DNA from: JALUUH01 sp964636675
Lineage (GTDB): Bacteria; Pseudomonadota; Gammaproteobacteria; S012-40
Length of the DNA stretch: 13,059 bases
Direction: 5' to 3'
Assembly (NCBI GenBank): GCA_964636675.1
Contig: CAZWUO010000092.1
Coordinates: forward strand, 1 to 13,059
A program made the translations under genes and the position numbers. This document shows positions 1-7,944 of the stretch, piece by piece. The notes beneath the pieces were generated by a model, which did not search any database, had not been told where the DNA came from, and saw only the letters and a list, made by a program, of their open reading frames with translations. Each line of letters starts with the position of its first letter. Within the stretch, counting starts at the first letter, position 1.

Positions 1-1
1 A

Positions 2-961
2 GCGAACGATTTATATGGTCATCAATACGGTGATCAAATGTTGATTAGGGCTACCGGGGTTTACCAGCAAGTCTTACGCAATGAGGACACCGTTTATCGT
101 TACGGTGGTGATGAGTTCGCAATGATCCTTCCTGAAACTTCTAAAGAAGGTGCCATTGAACTTGCTGAGCGTCTTAAGGAAAAATTTGCTAAGCACTATA
201 GTACGAATAAAAAGCGCATAAACCTTTCGCTAAGCATTGGCATTGCGAGCTACCCAGAAGACGGTATCGATGACAAAGGCCTGGTCGGTGCTGCCGATCG
301 AAGAATGTATCATTCAAAAGAAAATGGCGGCAATATTGTTACTTCATACGATGAAATCGGTGGTTTAGAAGATGACACCGAAACACTTTTGCGATCATTA
401 CGAAATTTAGCGCATGTAATGGAAAAAAATCGTGGGTTAGCATCCGATGGTTTGCATCATGCGCAAAGTATTCGCAGTTTGGTGATTGAAATAGGTCATA
501 AATTTGCTTTGGCGCAGGAAAGAATTTCGTTGCTTGAGCAAGCCTCAATTTTGCACGATATAGGATCTATTTATATTTCTAGCGCGATATTGAAAAAAGA
601 GTCTAAGCTCTCGCATGCCGAATGGGGGGAAGTAAAAAAACATACACGTGTGGGCGAAGAGATCATCGACATGATCAGCCCGCAACATGGCAGGTATATG
701 CTTGAGTTACAAAAAATAATTGGTCAACATCATGAAAGAATGGACGGTACGGGTTATCCCCGAGGACTTTCTGGAGAACAGATATTATTAGAGGCGAGGA
801 TCTTAGCCGTTGCGGACGCATATAGCGCAATGTTATCTCCGCGGCCTTATCGCAAAACCTTTTCAAAACAAGACGCTCAGCAAGAATTGCGCAGCCATGC
901 CGGTGATTACTATGATCCCGAGGTTGTTGCTATGTTGTTGGCGCTGGAAGTGGCTAAATAA
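2..961 (+). CDS. GGDEF/HD-GYP cyclic-di-GMP protein, 5' partial
   Basis: C-terminal 319 residues of a protein whose frame is open to the left edge, so the ATG at 38 is internal. GGDEF proteins make c-di-GMP from two GTP, and HD-GYP proteins hydrolyse it. Seen: the end of a GGDEF domain with an intact GGDEF signature (104-118). An RxxD motif (RNED) stands at the usual inhibitory I-site position five residues before it. An HD-GYP domain follows, with HDIG (about 554-565), a distal His in KKHTRVGEE, and HHERMDGTGYP (about 728-760), then VADAYSAM. HDIG is followed by Ser where many relatives have Lys (HDIGK). All key GGDEF and HD-GYP signatures in view are present, so both activities are possible, but sequence alone does not show which dominates. 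Any sensor domain lies upstream, outside the window. It ends 164 nt before ispG on the same strand. Confidence 0.93.
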   Translation, partial: ANDLYGHQYGDQMLIRATGVYQQVLRNEDTVYRYGGDEFAMILPETSKEGAIELAERLKEKFAKHYSTNKKRINLSLSIGIASYPEDGIDDKGLVGAADRRMYHSKENGGNIVTSYDEIGGLEDDTETLLRSLRNLAHVMEKNRGLASDGLHHAQSIRSLVIEIGHKFALAQERISLLEQASILHDIGSIYISSAILKKESKLSHAEWGEVKKHTRVGEEIIDMISPQHGRYMLELQKIIGQHHERMDGTGYPRGLSGEQILLEARILAVADAYSAMLSPRPYRKTFSKQDAQQELRSHAGDYYDPEVVAMLLALEVAK

Positions 962-1125
962 TCTATTATTAAAACCTAATGTGTCTTCATCTCGGTTATT
1001 CCAAGATTAATAGATTCGCAGATTCCGGTGAGTTTATCATCAAAATTATGTAGTTGGAGTACTGGTACCAAAATAAGCTATTATTCGCCTACACACTTTT
1101 TAGCGATTTCTGTATCGAGCAAAAC

Positions 1126-2346
1126 ATGAATAACATTGTTAAACGACGAAAAACCGTAAGCGTGGCCGTAGATGGTGTGCTCATGGGCAGTGAGCATCCT
1201 ATTGTTGTGCAGTCTATGACAAATACCGACACTGCAGACATATTGGCGACGGTAATACAAATTAGTCAGCTCGCCAAAGCGGGTTCTGAAATGGTGCGAG
1301 TGACCGTAGACAAGGACGCCGCTGCAGCGGCGTTACCTGAGATCCGACAAAGACTGGATGATATGGGGTGTCATGTTCCCATTATTGGCGATTTCCACTT
1401 CAACGGGCATAAATTATTACAAAACCACGCGAAGTGCGCGGAAGTTTTATCTAAATATCGCATTAACCCTGGCAACGTGGGTAAGGGAGCCAAGCGCGAT
1501 GCACAGTTCGCATCCATGATAGAACTCGCTAGAGAATATGCCAAACCCGTGCGCATAGGGGTGAACTGGGGTAGCTTGGATCAAGACCTGCTCGCCAAGA
1601 TGATGGATGAAAACGCGCGCCTGGCTGAACCTAAAGAGCCAACCGATGTGATGCACAATGCATTGATTCGTTCTGCATTAGATAGCGCTGAAAAAGCCGA
1701 AGATATGGGCCTTGCACATAATCAAATCGTGATCTCATGTAAGATGAGTGGCGTTCAGGACTTAATCAAGATTTATAATGATTTATCGACTTTATGTGAA
1801 TACCCCTTGCATCTGGGATTGACCGAAGCGGGCATGGGTTCTAAAGGCATTGTTGGCTCAACCGCAGGATTAGCGGTATTACTGCAACAAGGCATAGGCG
1901 ATACGATCCGGGTTTCCTTAACGCCCGAGCCGGATGGGGATAGAACCCAAGAAATCATTGTCGCCCAAGAAATACTGCAAACCATGGGTTTGCGAGCATT
2001 CACACCAATGGTGATAGCATGCCCTGGCTGTGGGCGCACGACGAGTACTTATTTTCAACAGCTTGCTAAGGATATTCAAAGTTATATTCGGCATCAAATG
2101 CCCGAGTGGAGCAAAACTCATCCGGGTGTTGAAGAAATGTCGATTGCCGTCATGGGCTGTGTCGTTAATGGGCCAGGGGAAAGCAAACATGCGAATATCG
2201 GGATCAGTCTACCGGGCACCGGAGAACGCCCTGTTGCGCCTGTTTACGTTGATGGTGAAAAGACAGTAACACTGAAAGGCGATCAAATAGCTACCGATTT
2301 TCAGCGTATCATCGATGAATATATCGATACTCACTATGCACCTTAG
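1126..2346 (+). CDS. ispG: 4-hydroxy-3-methylbut-2-en-1-yl diphosphate synthase (IspG/GcpE)
   Basis: Cytosolic [4Fe-4S] enzyme of the MEP isoprenoid pathway that reduces 2-C-methyl-D-erythritol 2,4-cyclodiphosphate to HMBPP. Seen: the N-terminal VVQSMTNTDTAD block, IGDFHFNGH, KYRINPGNVG, a TIM-barrel-like middle ending in GLTEAGMGSKG, and DTIRVSLTPEP. The C-terminal cluster domain has CPGCGRT (Cys299 and Cys302 counted from this start) and GCVVNGPGE (Cys345 and Glu352), the expected three Cys and one Glu ligands. At 406 residues it is longer than the E. coli enzyme (372) and resembles the long form of betaproteobacteria and Xanthomonas. I chose ATG 1126 because family homology starts just after it. 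An upstream TTG at 1054 would add 24 residues unlike the family and has no visible ribosome binding site. The site before ATG 1126 is itself weak (GAG). ttcA follows 56 nt later and may be co-transcribed. Confidence 0.95.
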   Translation: MNNIVKRRKTVSVAVDGVLMGSEHPIVVQSMTNTDTADILATVIQISQLAKAGSEMVRVTVDKDAAAAALPEIRQRLDDMGCHVPIIGDFHFNGHKLLQNHAKCAEVLSKYRINPGNVGKGAKRDAQFASMIELAREYAKPVRIGVNWGSLDQDLLAKMMDENARLAEPKEPTDVMHNALIRSALDSAEKAEDMGLAHNQIVISCKMSGVQDLIKIYNDLSTLCEYPLHLGLTEAGMGSKGIVGSTAGLAVLLQQGIGDTIRVSLTPEPDGDRTQEIIVAQEILQTMGLRAFTPMVIACPGCGRTTSTYFQQLAKDIQSYIRHQMPEWSKTHPGVEEMSIAVMGCVVNGPGESKHANIGISLPGTGERPVAPVYVDGEKTVTLKGDQIATDFQRIIDEYIDTHYAP

Positions 2347-2402
2347 TACGACATCATTTTAGTACACTGTAGATCAACAATATTAGACGAGCGCCTGATA
2401 AA

Positions 2403-3290
2403 TTGCCTTCCAAAACGGAAAAGAAGTTATTGCACTATACGGGAAAGGCGATTGCTGATTTTAAGATGATCAGCCCTGGAGACAGGGTGCTCGTTTGCGT
2501 TTCTGGTGGGAAAGACTCTTATACCTTGCTGCGTTTGCTGCATATATTAAAAAAACGCAGTGGAAAAAACTTTGAGTTATTTGCGCTGACCTTGGATCAG
2601 GCACAACCGGGTTGGGATGGCAGTGCGCTTAATCAATGGATGCTGGACAATGCTTATGCCCACGAAGTGCTGCGGCGTGATACTTATTCCATCGTCAAAC
2701 AAAAAATTCCAGAAGCTAAAACCTATTGCTCATTTTGCTCACGTCTAAGACGAGGTATCATTTATCGCTATGCACGAGAGCATGGTTTTAACAAAATAGC
2801 ATTAGGGCATCATAGAGATGATTTAATAGAGACGCTGTTAATGTCGGTTATGTATGCCGGTGAAATTAAATCAATGCCACCTAAGTTATTGACTAACGAC
2901 AAAAAACACATACTGATTCGACCACTGGCCTATTGCCAGGAGCGTGATATTATTAAATATTCCGCGGAGCAGGCATATCCAATTATCCCGTGTAACTTAT
3001 GTGGTTCACAAGAAAACCTTACCCGTCAAAAAATCAAAAAGCTCATCGCTGAGCTGGCCGCCTTAAATCCGGTAATACCTGCTAATATGCTGAGTGCATT
3101 AGGCAATATTCGACTTTCTCAATTAATGGATCATACACACTGGGATTATAAAAATCTTGAGTCTGGTCTGCAAGTGGACGCTAAGCCTGATACGGGTGCT
3201 GAGCAAAGTGCCGAAACCGCGTTATGGGCAGAGCCTACCGATCAAGAGATTAAGCACGAGGCTATTGTTAGTTTTGTGGAAAATGACTGA
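2403..3290 (+). CDS. ttcA: tRNA 2-thiocytidine(32) synthetase TtcA
   Basis: TtcA uses ATP and an iron-sulfur cluster to thiolate cytidine 32 in the anticodon loop of certain tRNAs. Seen: the adenylation PP-loop SGGKDS at residues 34-39, a first CxxC (CSFC, Cys109 and Cys112) followed by SRLRRGI, then LGHHRDD, MPPKL, IRPLAYC, and a second CxxC (PCNLCGSQ, Cys197 and Cys200). These match the TtcA signature closely over the whole core. The C-terminal 40 residues are acidic and variable. The start is uncertain. TTG 2403 fits the family's alignment, with GACGAG about 12 nt upstream as a poor ribosome binding site. The frame stays open back to 2373 with no ATG or GTG, so an ATT at 2382 is the only other in-frame candidate nearby. 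The 295-residue length is slightly under the 311 of E. coli. It lies 56 nt after ispG on the same strand. Confidence 0.93.
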   Translation: MPSKTEKKLLHYTGKAIADFKMISPGDRVLVCVSGGKDSYTLLRLLHILKKRSGKNFELFALTLDQAQPGWDGSALNQWMLDNAYAHEVLRRDTYSIVKQKIPEAKTYCSFCSRLRRGIIYRYAREHGFNKIALGHHRDDLIETLLMSVMYAGEIKSMPPKLLTNDKKHILIRPLAYCQERDIIKYSAEQAYPIIPCNLCGSQENLTRQKIKKLIAELAALNPVIPANMLSALGNIRLSQLMDHTHWDYKNLESGLQVDAKPDTGAEQSAETALWAEPTDQEIKHEAIVSFVEND

Positions 3291-3352
3291 TTTTTAAGCG
3301 CGTTTAAGGGCTTGAAACGCTGCCAAAACGGGACTAGACTGATATAAGGATT

Positions 3353-3384
3353 GGAACCCACTAAGCGTGGAATCCACTAACCAA
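3353..3384 (+). repeat. Tandem imperfect 16-nt repeat before small secreted gene
   Basis: Two adjacent copies, GGAACCCACTAAGCGT (3353-3368) and GGAATCCACTAACCAA (3369-3384), share GGAAYCCACTAA. They lie in the 5' leader of the small secreted-protein gene, just before its GAAGGGG ribosome binding site. A TATAAG at 3343-3348 immediately upstream could be a -10 element but has no convincing -35. The repeat could be a regulator site or a chance duplication. Confidence 0.45.
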
Positions 3385-3406
3385 AGTATATCTTGAAGGG
3401 GATTTT

Positions 3407-3664
3407 ATGAAAAAATTTGCATTATTTGCACTATTTGCTGTGTTAGCCATGTTTTCAGTTTCCGGTATCGCCATCGCCGGTGATTTTCAGGGTAAAGGCC
3501 CACACGGCGCCATGTCCGGTGGATGTGAGTCTAAAGCCAAGATCGCAAAACTGAAAGAAAAATACGGTGATGATTGGGCTAAGATTTTGAAGAAGCATTC
3601 ACTCGAGCAAAAAGCACAATCTGAGCATAGACCTCAGAAAGTGAGATTAGACCAGTTCATCTAG
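3407..3664 (+). CDS. Small secreted hypothetical protein (85 aa)
   Basis: I do not recognise this protein. Seen: a clear Sec signal peptide (MKK, then a hydrophobic run to about residue 22, with cleavage likely after AIA before Gly25). The predicted mature part is about 60 residues and rich in Lys, Gly and His. It has one Cys (in SGGCESK) and an amphipathic stretch KIAKLKEKYGDDWAKILKKH that may form a helix. The basic tail ends in RPQKVRLDQFI. The start is firm: ATG with AAGGGG 6 nt upstream. It is probably a periplasmic or exported small protein. The gene stands alone after ttcA (116-nt gap) and is followed by a 3' region with an imperfect repeat and a strong terminator at 3769-3800, so it is likely a single-gene transcript. 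Confidence 0.75.
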   Translation: MKKFALFALFAVLAMFSVSGIAIAGDFQGKGPHGAMSGGCESKAKIAKLKEKYGDDWAKILKKHSLEQKAQSEHRPQKVRLDQFI

Positions 3665-3705
3665 ATAAGAAATTTTTAAAATCCTGGTGGATTAAAATGC
3701 GTTCT

Positions 3706-3769
3706 CAGGCTCACAATAAGGTTCGCATATAAGTTTTACAGCAGGTTCACAAATAAGTCTCGCAATAAA
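3706..3769 (+). repeat. Imperfect direct repeat in the 3' region, about 27 nt
   Basis: Copy one starts at 3706 (CAGGCTCACAATAAG, then GTTCGCATATAA) and copy two at 3742 (CAGGTTCACAAATAAG, then TCTCGCAATAAA), 36 nt apart. They differ by a few substitutions and one inserted A. The pair sits between the small secreted gene and its terminator, so it would be part of the 3' UTR or of a short non-coding transcript. No function is evident. Confidence 0.5.
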
Positions 3770-3800
3770 TGCCTTTAGCCAGCCTAAAGGCATTTTTTTT
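3769..3800 (+). terminator. Strong Rho-independent terminator
   Basis: Perfect 10-bp stem ATGCCTTTAG / CTAAAGGCAT with a 5-nt loop (CCAGC), followed directly by a run of eight T (3793-3800). It ends the transcript of the small secreted gene and separates it from the pentapeptide-repeat gene. Confidence 0.9.
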
Positions 3801-3839
3801 GAAAAAATTAGGTCAACAGACCCTTAGGAAAATAGCAAC

Positions 3840-4136
3840 ATGATTGTTGTATACGATAAAAAAGGCTTCATTAAATTATTAGAAATGGAAGGCGCTACAT
3901 TGGCAGGCGTAAATCTGTCTGGGTTAAACTTAACCGAAGCAAACCTCGTACAAGTTGACTTAAGCGGCGCCGATTTACGTAATGCAAATTTAGCCAATGC
4001 TGACTTACGGCTGGCTAATTTAGCCAATGCAAATTTGCAAGGTGCAAACCTAAAAGACGCCGATCTGACGGCTGCAAATTTAGCCGGCACTAAAATGGAT
4101 GTGCAGCAAAAGGTGATTCCGCTTAAGCGGGTTTAG
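3840..4136 (+). CDS. Pentapeptide-repeat protein (98 aa)
   Basis: Residues about 18 to 86 are nearly unbroken pentapeptide repeats of the A(D/N)LxX type: roughly thirteen units with Leu, or another aliphatic, at the centre and Ala or Gly two before it (examples: ANLVQ, ADLRN, ANLAN, ADLRL, ANLQG, ADLTA). Such repeats fold into a right-handed quadrilateral beta-helix. Some members mimic DNA and protect gyrase, but most have no known role, and nothing here points to one. There is no signal peptide, so it is probably cytosolic. ATG 3840 has AGGA about 10 nt upstream. The tail after the repeats (MDVQQKVIPLKRV) is short and basic. The gene follows a strong terminator and is convergent with the large lipoprotein gene, 31 nt away. 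Confidence 0.88.
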   Translation: MIVVYDKKGFIKLLEMEGATLAGVNLSGLNLTEANLVQVDLSGADLRNANLANADLRLANLANANLQGANLKDADLTAANLAGTKMDVQQKVIPLKRV

Positions 4137-4141
4137 TTTTT
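4119..4141 (+). terminator. Possible terminator overlapping the pentapeptide gene stop
   Basis: The 12-nt palindrome CCGCTTAAGCGG (4119-4130) is followed by GTTTAGTTTTT. It can form a short 4-bp stem with a TTAA loop, or extend to six pairs as a cruciform. The stem covers the last codons of the pentapeptide gene. It is plausible but weaker than the terminator at 3769. Confidence 0.4.
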
Positions 4142-4167
4142 CACTGGAGATTGCTTTCTTGTCCTAT

Positions 4168-7100
4168 TTATTGCGCCAATATCACCTGTTCTCCGGTTGC
4201 TACATCAATCAGCACCACCCCGTTCTTTTCATCGATAGCCAGTGCGATATCTGATGATATTAAGCTAATATCTCTGATATTAACCGTTGCTCTTGTTGTC
4301 AAAAAGTTAGTGCGATCTGAATTCCCGTCCCCAGGTAATTTTGTGCGCTCACCCGTGGTTAAATCAACCGCGACTAGCTTTGTCACGAGCTGGCCATTGA
4401 GGTACCCAGCGGAAACAAATACCAGGAGGCGTTCGCCCTGTGCATCCAAAACCATACCGCTAGGACTGTTGAGTCGATTAAGCGTATTGGGCATATCTTT
4501 CGTAGAAAAGGCACTGCGCATACCTGAATTAATATCCACCGCAATAATGCCAACACGTCGACTCAATATCAGTAAACGGTTTTTGCTCGAATCAAAAACC
4601 AGTGATGAAATATCATTAGATAATAATTCTGGACCCGAACCGTTATCCGGAAAGCGATTGCCAGAGATAATCTGGCGTTCTCCCGTTGTCAAATGGATAG
4701 AAAAAATAGCTCTCTCATTTTCATCAAAAACGTAGGCTAGATTATTAGCAGTATCCAATGCCATGACTCGCATCTTGGTCAACGCGGGGTTTTCACCCTC
4801 AGGAAGTTGAGTGTCGGCGACGGTTTTTACGCTACCTGTGCTCGTATTCAGTACTGACAAATTTCTGGAGGCTAGTATATATAATTGATTATTGTTAGCA
4901 AAAACGAGATCGGAAGCGCTACTGATCAGGGAAGTGGGTATCGCTTCTTGTGCCCCTGTCAGCAAATTAATCTTTTTTACGCCCTTGTTTTGCCAATACT
5001 TACCTGTGGCGACGAAGACCTGATTGTTTTCACGATCAAACGCAACACGACTGGGTTGATATAAGGCAGGGGAACCATTCGGGAAGCCTCCTGCATAATA
5101 AGTGCGCTCGCCGCTGTCAAGATTCACCGCGAATATGCGCTGAAACGTTGGATCAAGGACTAAGGCTTGATTATTTTCGACATCAAGGGTGATATCCGTT
5201 AATCGATCAAATTTAGGATTGTCAACCGGCATATTCTGGCCTGATAATAGGCCGACCGAACCATCCGCCAAGGAGACGGTCTTCACACCCCAAGTGTCGG
5301 TGACGAGTAATCGATTGCGTGTCGTTTCCAGCACCATCTTTGCTGGAAAGGAGAGTCCCGGTTCCGAGAATACTGTGCGTGTTCCGTCCTCTAAATCAAT
5401 GCTTAGAATCGAGTTTGTTGTGGTATCTAGCATTAAGCCTCGACCGCCTTCGATAATGAGATCTGGGGTATTGCCAATGGGATTATTGCTATCGGGGGAA
5501 CGATTACCCGAGATAACATCCCGTTCGCCCGAGTCATGGTCAACGCTTAGCAAAGCCGATCTGCCCGAATCCACGACCAAGGTGCGGGCATTCGCTGTAT
5601 CCGCCGCCAAGGTGGTTAATCGATTAAAAGTATTATTTTTATCGCTCATGTTGTTATCGGATAATATGCTTCTTACGCCATCCGCCAGATTAATCCTGAT
5701 AAGGGAGAGATTGCCCGAGTCGATGACATAAGCTTGATCACCACTAATAGCGATATCCACCGGCGTATCGAGTGGATTGATATTATTTGGCGTATCCATA
5801 TTGTCAGAGATGATGCTGCGTTCGCCGCTGGCCAAGTCTATCGCTATAATCTGTGCTGTGTTTGAAGTGGTCACCAACAAACGGTTTTTGGCAGGGTCGA
5901 TGGTCAAGCCGGTCGCGGTATTCAATGGATTACTGTCATTGGGGATCGTATTACTTGAAAAAATACTTTCTGCGCCGGTCTTAAGATCTATTTGATGAAC
6001 AACACCTGCCGTCACGATGAATATACGGTCTTGCCCATTATTGTCATCATAAACCATATCCATTGACGTAAATACACCAACGCGCAATTGCAGGTCTTCG
6101 ACGACCGAGGAAAGCTCTCCAGTGGTTAAATCGATGGCAAAAATTCCGCTAACATTCTGGCCATCAATCCTCGCCTTACTATCATAAACCAGGGCACGTT
6201 GCTTTTTATTATCAATCGCAACGCCTTTGGGTTCGGGGAGTGTAATCGCGGCATTCGAATCAATTAAGTGACTTCGAATACCTGTCTCCAGATCAATGGC
6301 ATACACTCTATTGTTGCCAAAAGTATCGCTCAGCAAAAGCCGATTATGCGTTTTATCCAATACCATATAGTCTGGCCAAGTGAGTCGTGGTCCAGCAAAC
6401 GAATTATCACTAAGCACCGACGCAGCCCCCGTCGTTAAGTCAAACCGGAGTATGGCCTGTCTTCCTTGATAGCCACCGCCAAGAGATGCGTCGTACACAT
6501 AGGCGATGTTCAGTGCTGAATCGATTTCGATAAGACGAGGTTTTATCAGGGTATGAGGTGCCACGGACTGAGAGTCTTGCGTGATGACCGTGCGTTGGCC
6601 TGTATTTATATCAACCTGCATCAGTCTGTCCACGCTACGACTAGAACCTCTTGTATCAATCGTATAGATTGCGTTGGTGGTTTCATCAAGATCCAAATCC
6701 TTGAAATTACCAATAAGATTCCTGCCGCCCTGGGGTTTGTTTTGGTCAGAAATGGTGTGATAACGCTGGGCAGAGGCATCAAACGCATACAAACCTTTCG
6801 CGCCACGGTCAAAAAACATCAGCCTGGCGGATGCATTGTGATACGCAATGTGGGTTTTGTTGAGGAAAAGAGGTCTTGACTCTACCGTAACAGTTGCCGC
6901 CTCATTATTGCTATTGCCCCCTCTATCCCTGGCTGCCACCGTTATTTGATTCATCCCGGGTTTTAAGGGCACGATGGCGCTCCAGTTCAAAAAGTTATCA
7001 CCAGAGGTTACTGCGATACCATTCACCGTCACCGCAACAACTCTCCCGTTATCAGCGGCACTGCCACGCACGAGAATGCGATCTTCAGTCGTCAGTGCGC

Positions 7101-7818
7101 GCGTAGGGGGAAATATAATACGGGCCGTAGGATTAAGCGTATCTCCAGAGGTTGTAACCTTAAAAACACCGGTGACACCACCGATAGTAACACGTGCTTC
7201 TGTCGTCTCTGAAGGGATGGCAGAAGCGGTCAGTTGAATACGAATGCTTTGTTGATCAGTGATCACCCCTGCTAACGCGGTGAAAGCAGCGCCATCAATA
7301 GAATATTCGCCATTCACAATTTCCACTTTTACAGGCGTATTAATGCCACTAATCGGTACCACATTTGATACCACGACTACGCTGGCAGGGACTTCTGGCC
7401 GATGAGCGAATGTAAATGTGTTGGGGCTATCATCGGTGATAAATGCGACCGAAATAACAATGGTTGCGGCTTTGCTGGTCAATACACCATCATTGACGAT
7501 GAAGCTAAAGCGATCATCTCCAACAAAATTTGCATCCGGCGTATAAATGAGATGGGGGGCTATACCCGATAGGGTGCCTGCCTGGGGGTTAGCAGTAATG
7601 GAATACGTTAAAGCATCACCCTCCGCATCGTTGCCACTTAATGTGATATTGATAGCGGTGTTATTCGTGGTTTTAGCGGTTTGATCCAAGGCCACTGGTG
7701 TTTTATTATCGGTAGTCTCAGGAAGAAGTTGCAGGATTCCATCTCCGCTACCACAGGCAGCTAAAGTTAAGAATAAGAGGCTGACAGTCATTAGTTTGAG
7801 CTTTAGAATCGAATGCAT
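4168..7818 (-). CDS. Large outer-membrane lipoprotein with Ig-like domains and about 18 propeller-type repeats
   Basis: Starts with a lipoprotein signal, lipobox LAAC with Cys22, followed by Gly rather than Asp, which favours sorting to the outer membrane. Next come about three Ig-like domains. One is a cadherin/tandem-95-like unit (residues about 40-125, with DAEGDALTY, YTPDANFVGDDRFSF and VNDG). One, about 131-224, has YSIDG and a SIRIQ strand. One, about 228-313, has PPTRALTTEDRILVRG and VNGIAV. From about residue 318 to the C terminus there are about 18 degenerate repeats of some 50 residues, each of the form LVxDxxxNRLLVxDxxxxxIxAIDLxTGERxxISxN, as in NHL/TolB-like or YVTN-type beta-propellers. 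The C terminus ends inside the last repeat (VATGEQVILAQ), with no anchor or autotransporter domain. The start ATG has a weak AAGAGA upstream; Met10 is an alternative. Function is unknown: a surface scaffold, binding or adhesion role is inference. The gene is divergent from the GNAT gene. Confidence 0.9.
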   Translation of the reverse strand: MHSILKLKLMTVSLLFLTLAACGSGDGILQLLPETTDNKTPVALDQTAKTTNNTAINITLSGNDAEGDALTYSITANPQAGTLSGIAPHLIYTPDANFVGDDRFSFIVNDGVLTSKAATIVISVAFITDDSPNTFTFAHRPEVPASVVVVSNVVPISGINTPVKVEIVNGEYSIDGAAFTALAGVITDQQSIRIQLTASAIPSETTEARVTIGGVTGVFKVTTSGDTLNPTARIIFPPTRALTTEDRILVRGSAADNGRVVAVTVNGIAVTSGDNFLNWSAIVPLKPGMNQITVAARDRGGNSNNEAATVTVESRPLFLNKTHIAYHNASARLMFFDRGAKGLYAFDASAQRYHTISDQNKPQGGRNLIGNFKDLDLDETTNAIYTIDTRGSSRSVDRLMQVDINTGQRTVITQDSQSVAPHTLIKPRLIEIDSALNIAYVYDASLGGGYQGRQAILRFDLTTGAASVLSDNSFAGPRLTWPDYMVLDKTHNRLLLSDTFGNNRVYAIDLETGIRSHLIDSNAAITLPEPKGVAIDNKKQRALVYDSKARIDGQNVSGIFAIDLTTGELSSVVEDLQLRVGVFTSMDMVYDDNNGQDRIFIVTAGVVHQIDLKTGAESIFSSNTIPNDSNPLNTATGLTIDPAKNRLLVTTSNTAQIIAIDLASGERSIISDNMDTPNNINPLDTPVDIAISGDQAYVIDSGNLSLIRINLADGVRSILSDNNMSDKNNTFNRLTTLAADTANARTLVVDSGRSALLSVDHDSGERDVISGNRSPDSNNPIGNTPDLIIEGGRGLMLDTTTNSILSIDLEDGTRTVFSEPGLSFPAKMVLETTRNRLLVTDTWGVKTVSLADGSVGLLSGQNMPVDNPKFDRLTDITLDVENNQALVLDPTFQRIFAVNLDSGERTYYAGGFPNGSPALYQPSRVAFDRENNQVFVATGKYWQNKGVKKINLLTGAQEAIPTSLISSASDLVFANNNQLYILASRNLSVLNTSTGSVKTVADTQLPEGENPALTKMRVMALDTANNLAYVFDENERAIFSIHLTTGERQIISGNRFPDNGSGPELLSNDISSLVFDSSKNRLLILSRRVGIIAVDINSGMRSAFSTKDMPNTLNRLNSPSGMVLDAQGERLLVFVSAGYLNGQLVTKLVAVDLTTGERTKLPGDGNSDRTNFLTTRATVNIRDISLISSDIALAIDEKNGVVLIDVATGEQVILAQ

Positions 7819-7862
7819 AATAAATCTCTTAAGTAATATGAAGGTATGGCAGGAAGTGATTG

Positions 7863-7886
7863 GTGAATATTAATACAAATATTCAC
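7863..7886. promoter_or_regulatory. Perfect 9-bp inverted repeat in divergent promoter region
   Basis: GTGAATATT-N6-AATATTCAC (7863-7871 and 7878-7886) lies in the 126-nt gap between the divergent lipoprotein (start 7818) and GNAT (start 7945) genes. Perfect dyad symmetry with a short spacer is what a homodimeric repressor operator looks like. A transcribed hairpin is the alternative, but there is no T-run to make it a terminator. No regulator gene is in the window. Confidence 0.55.
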
Positions 7887-7944
7887 TGCCGTCAAATTAT
7901 TGTCGCTTCGCTGGCTTATGGCAATCTTAATTGAGTCCCCTCTA

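Noticed and set aside
1054..1125. Upstream TTG start for ispG adding 24 residues
   Set aside because: The added residues do not resemble IspG N termini and there is no ribosome binding site before the TTG.
3300..3320. Hairpin GCGTTT / AAACGC after ttcA as a terminator
   Set aside because: Six-bp stem but no T-run follows (TGCCAAAACGGG), so termination is not supported.
5189..5731. Long + strand ORF inside the lipoprotein gene
   Set aside because: Antisense shadow of the repeat-rich lipoprotein, with Ser/Arg/Pro-rich composition and no domain; the same holds for other overlapping ORFs at 4151, 5777, 6553 and 6974.
4168..7818. Repeat periodicity suggestive of a CRISPR-like or tandem DNA repeat
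   Set aside because: The periodicity is at protein level (about 50 residues) and degenerate; DNA copies are not near-identical and there are no spacers.
7900..7944. Earlier starts (TTG 7900, ATG 7918) for the GNAT gene
   Set aside because: Family homology begins at MNKVVELKTDRLILRQW from ATG 7945.
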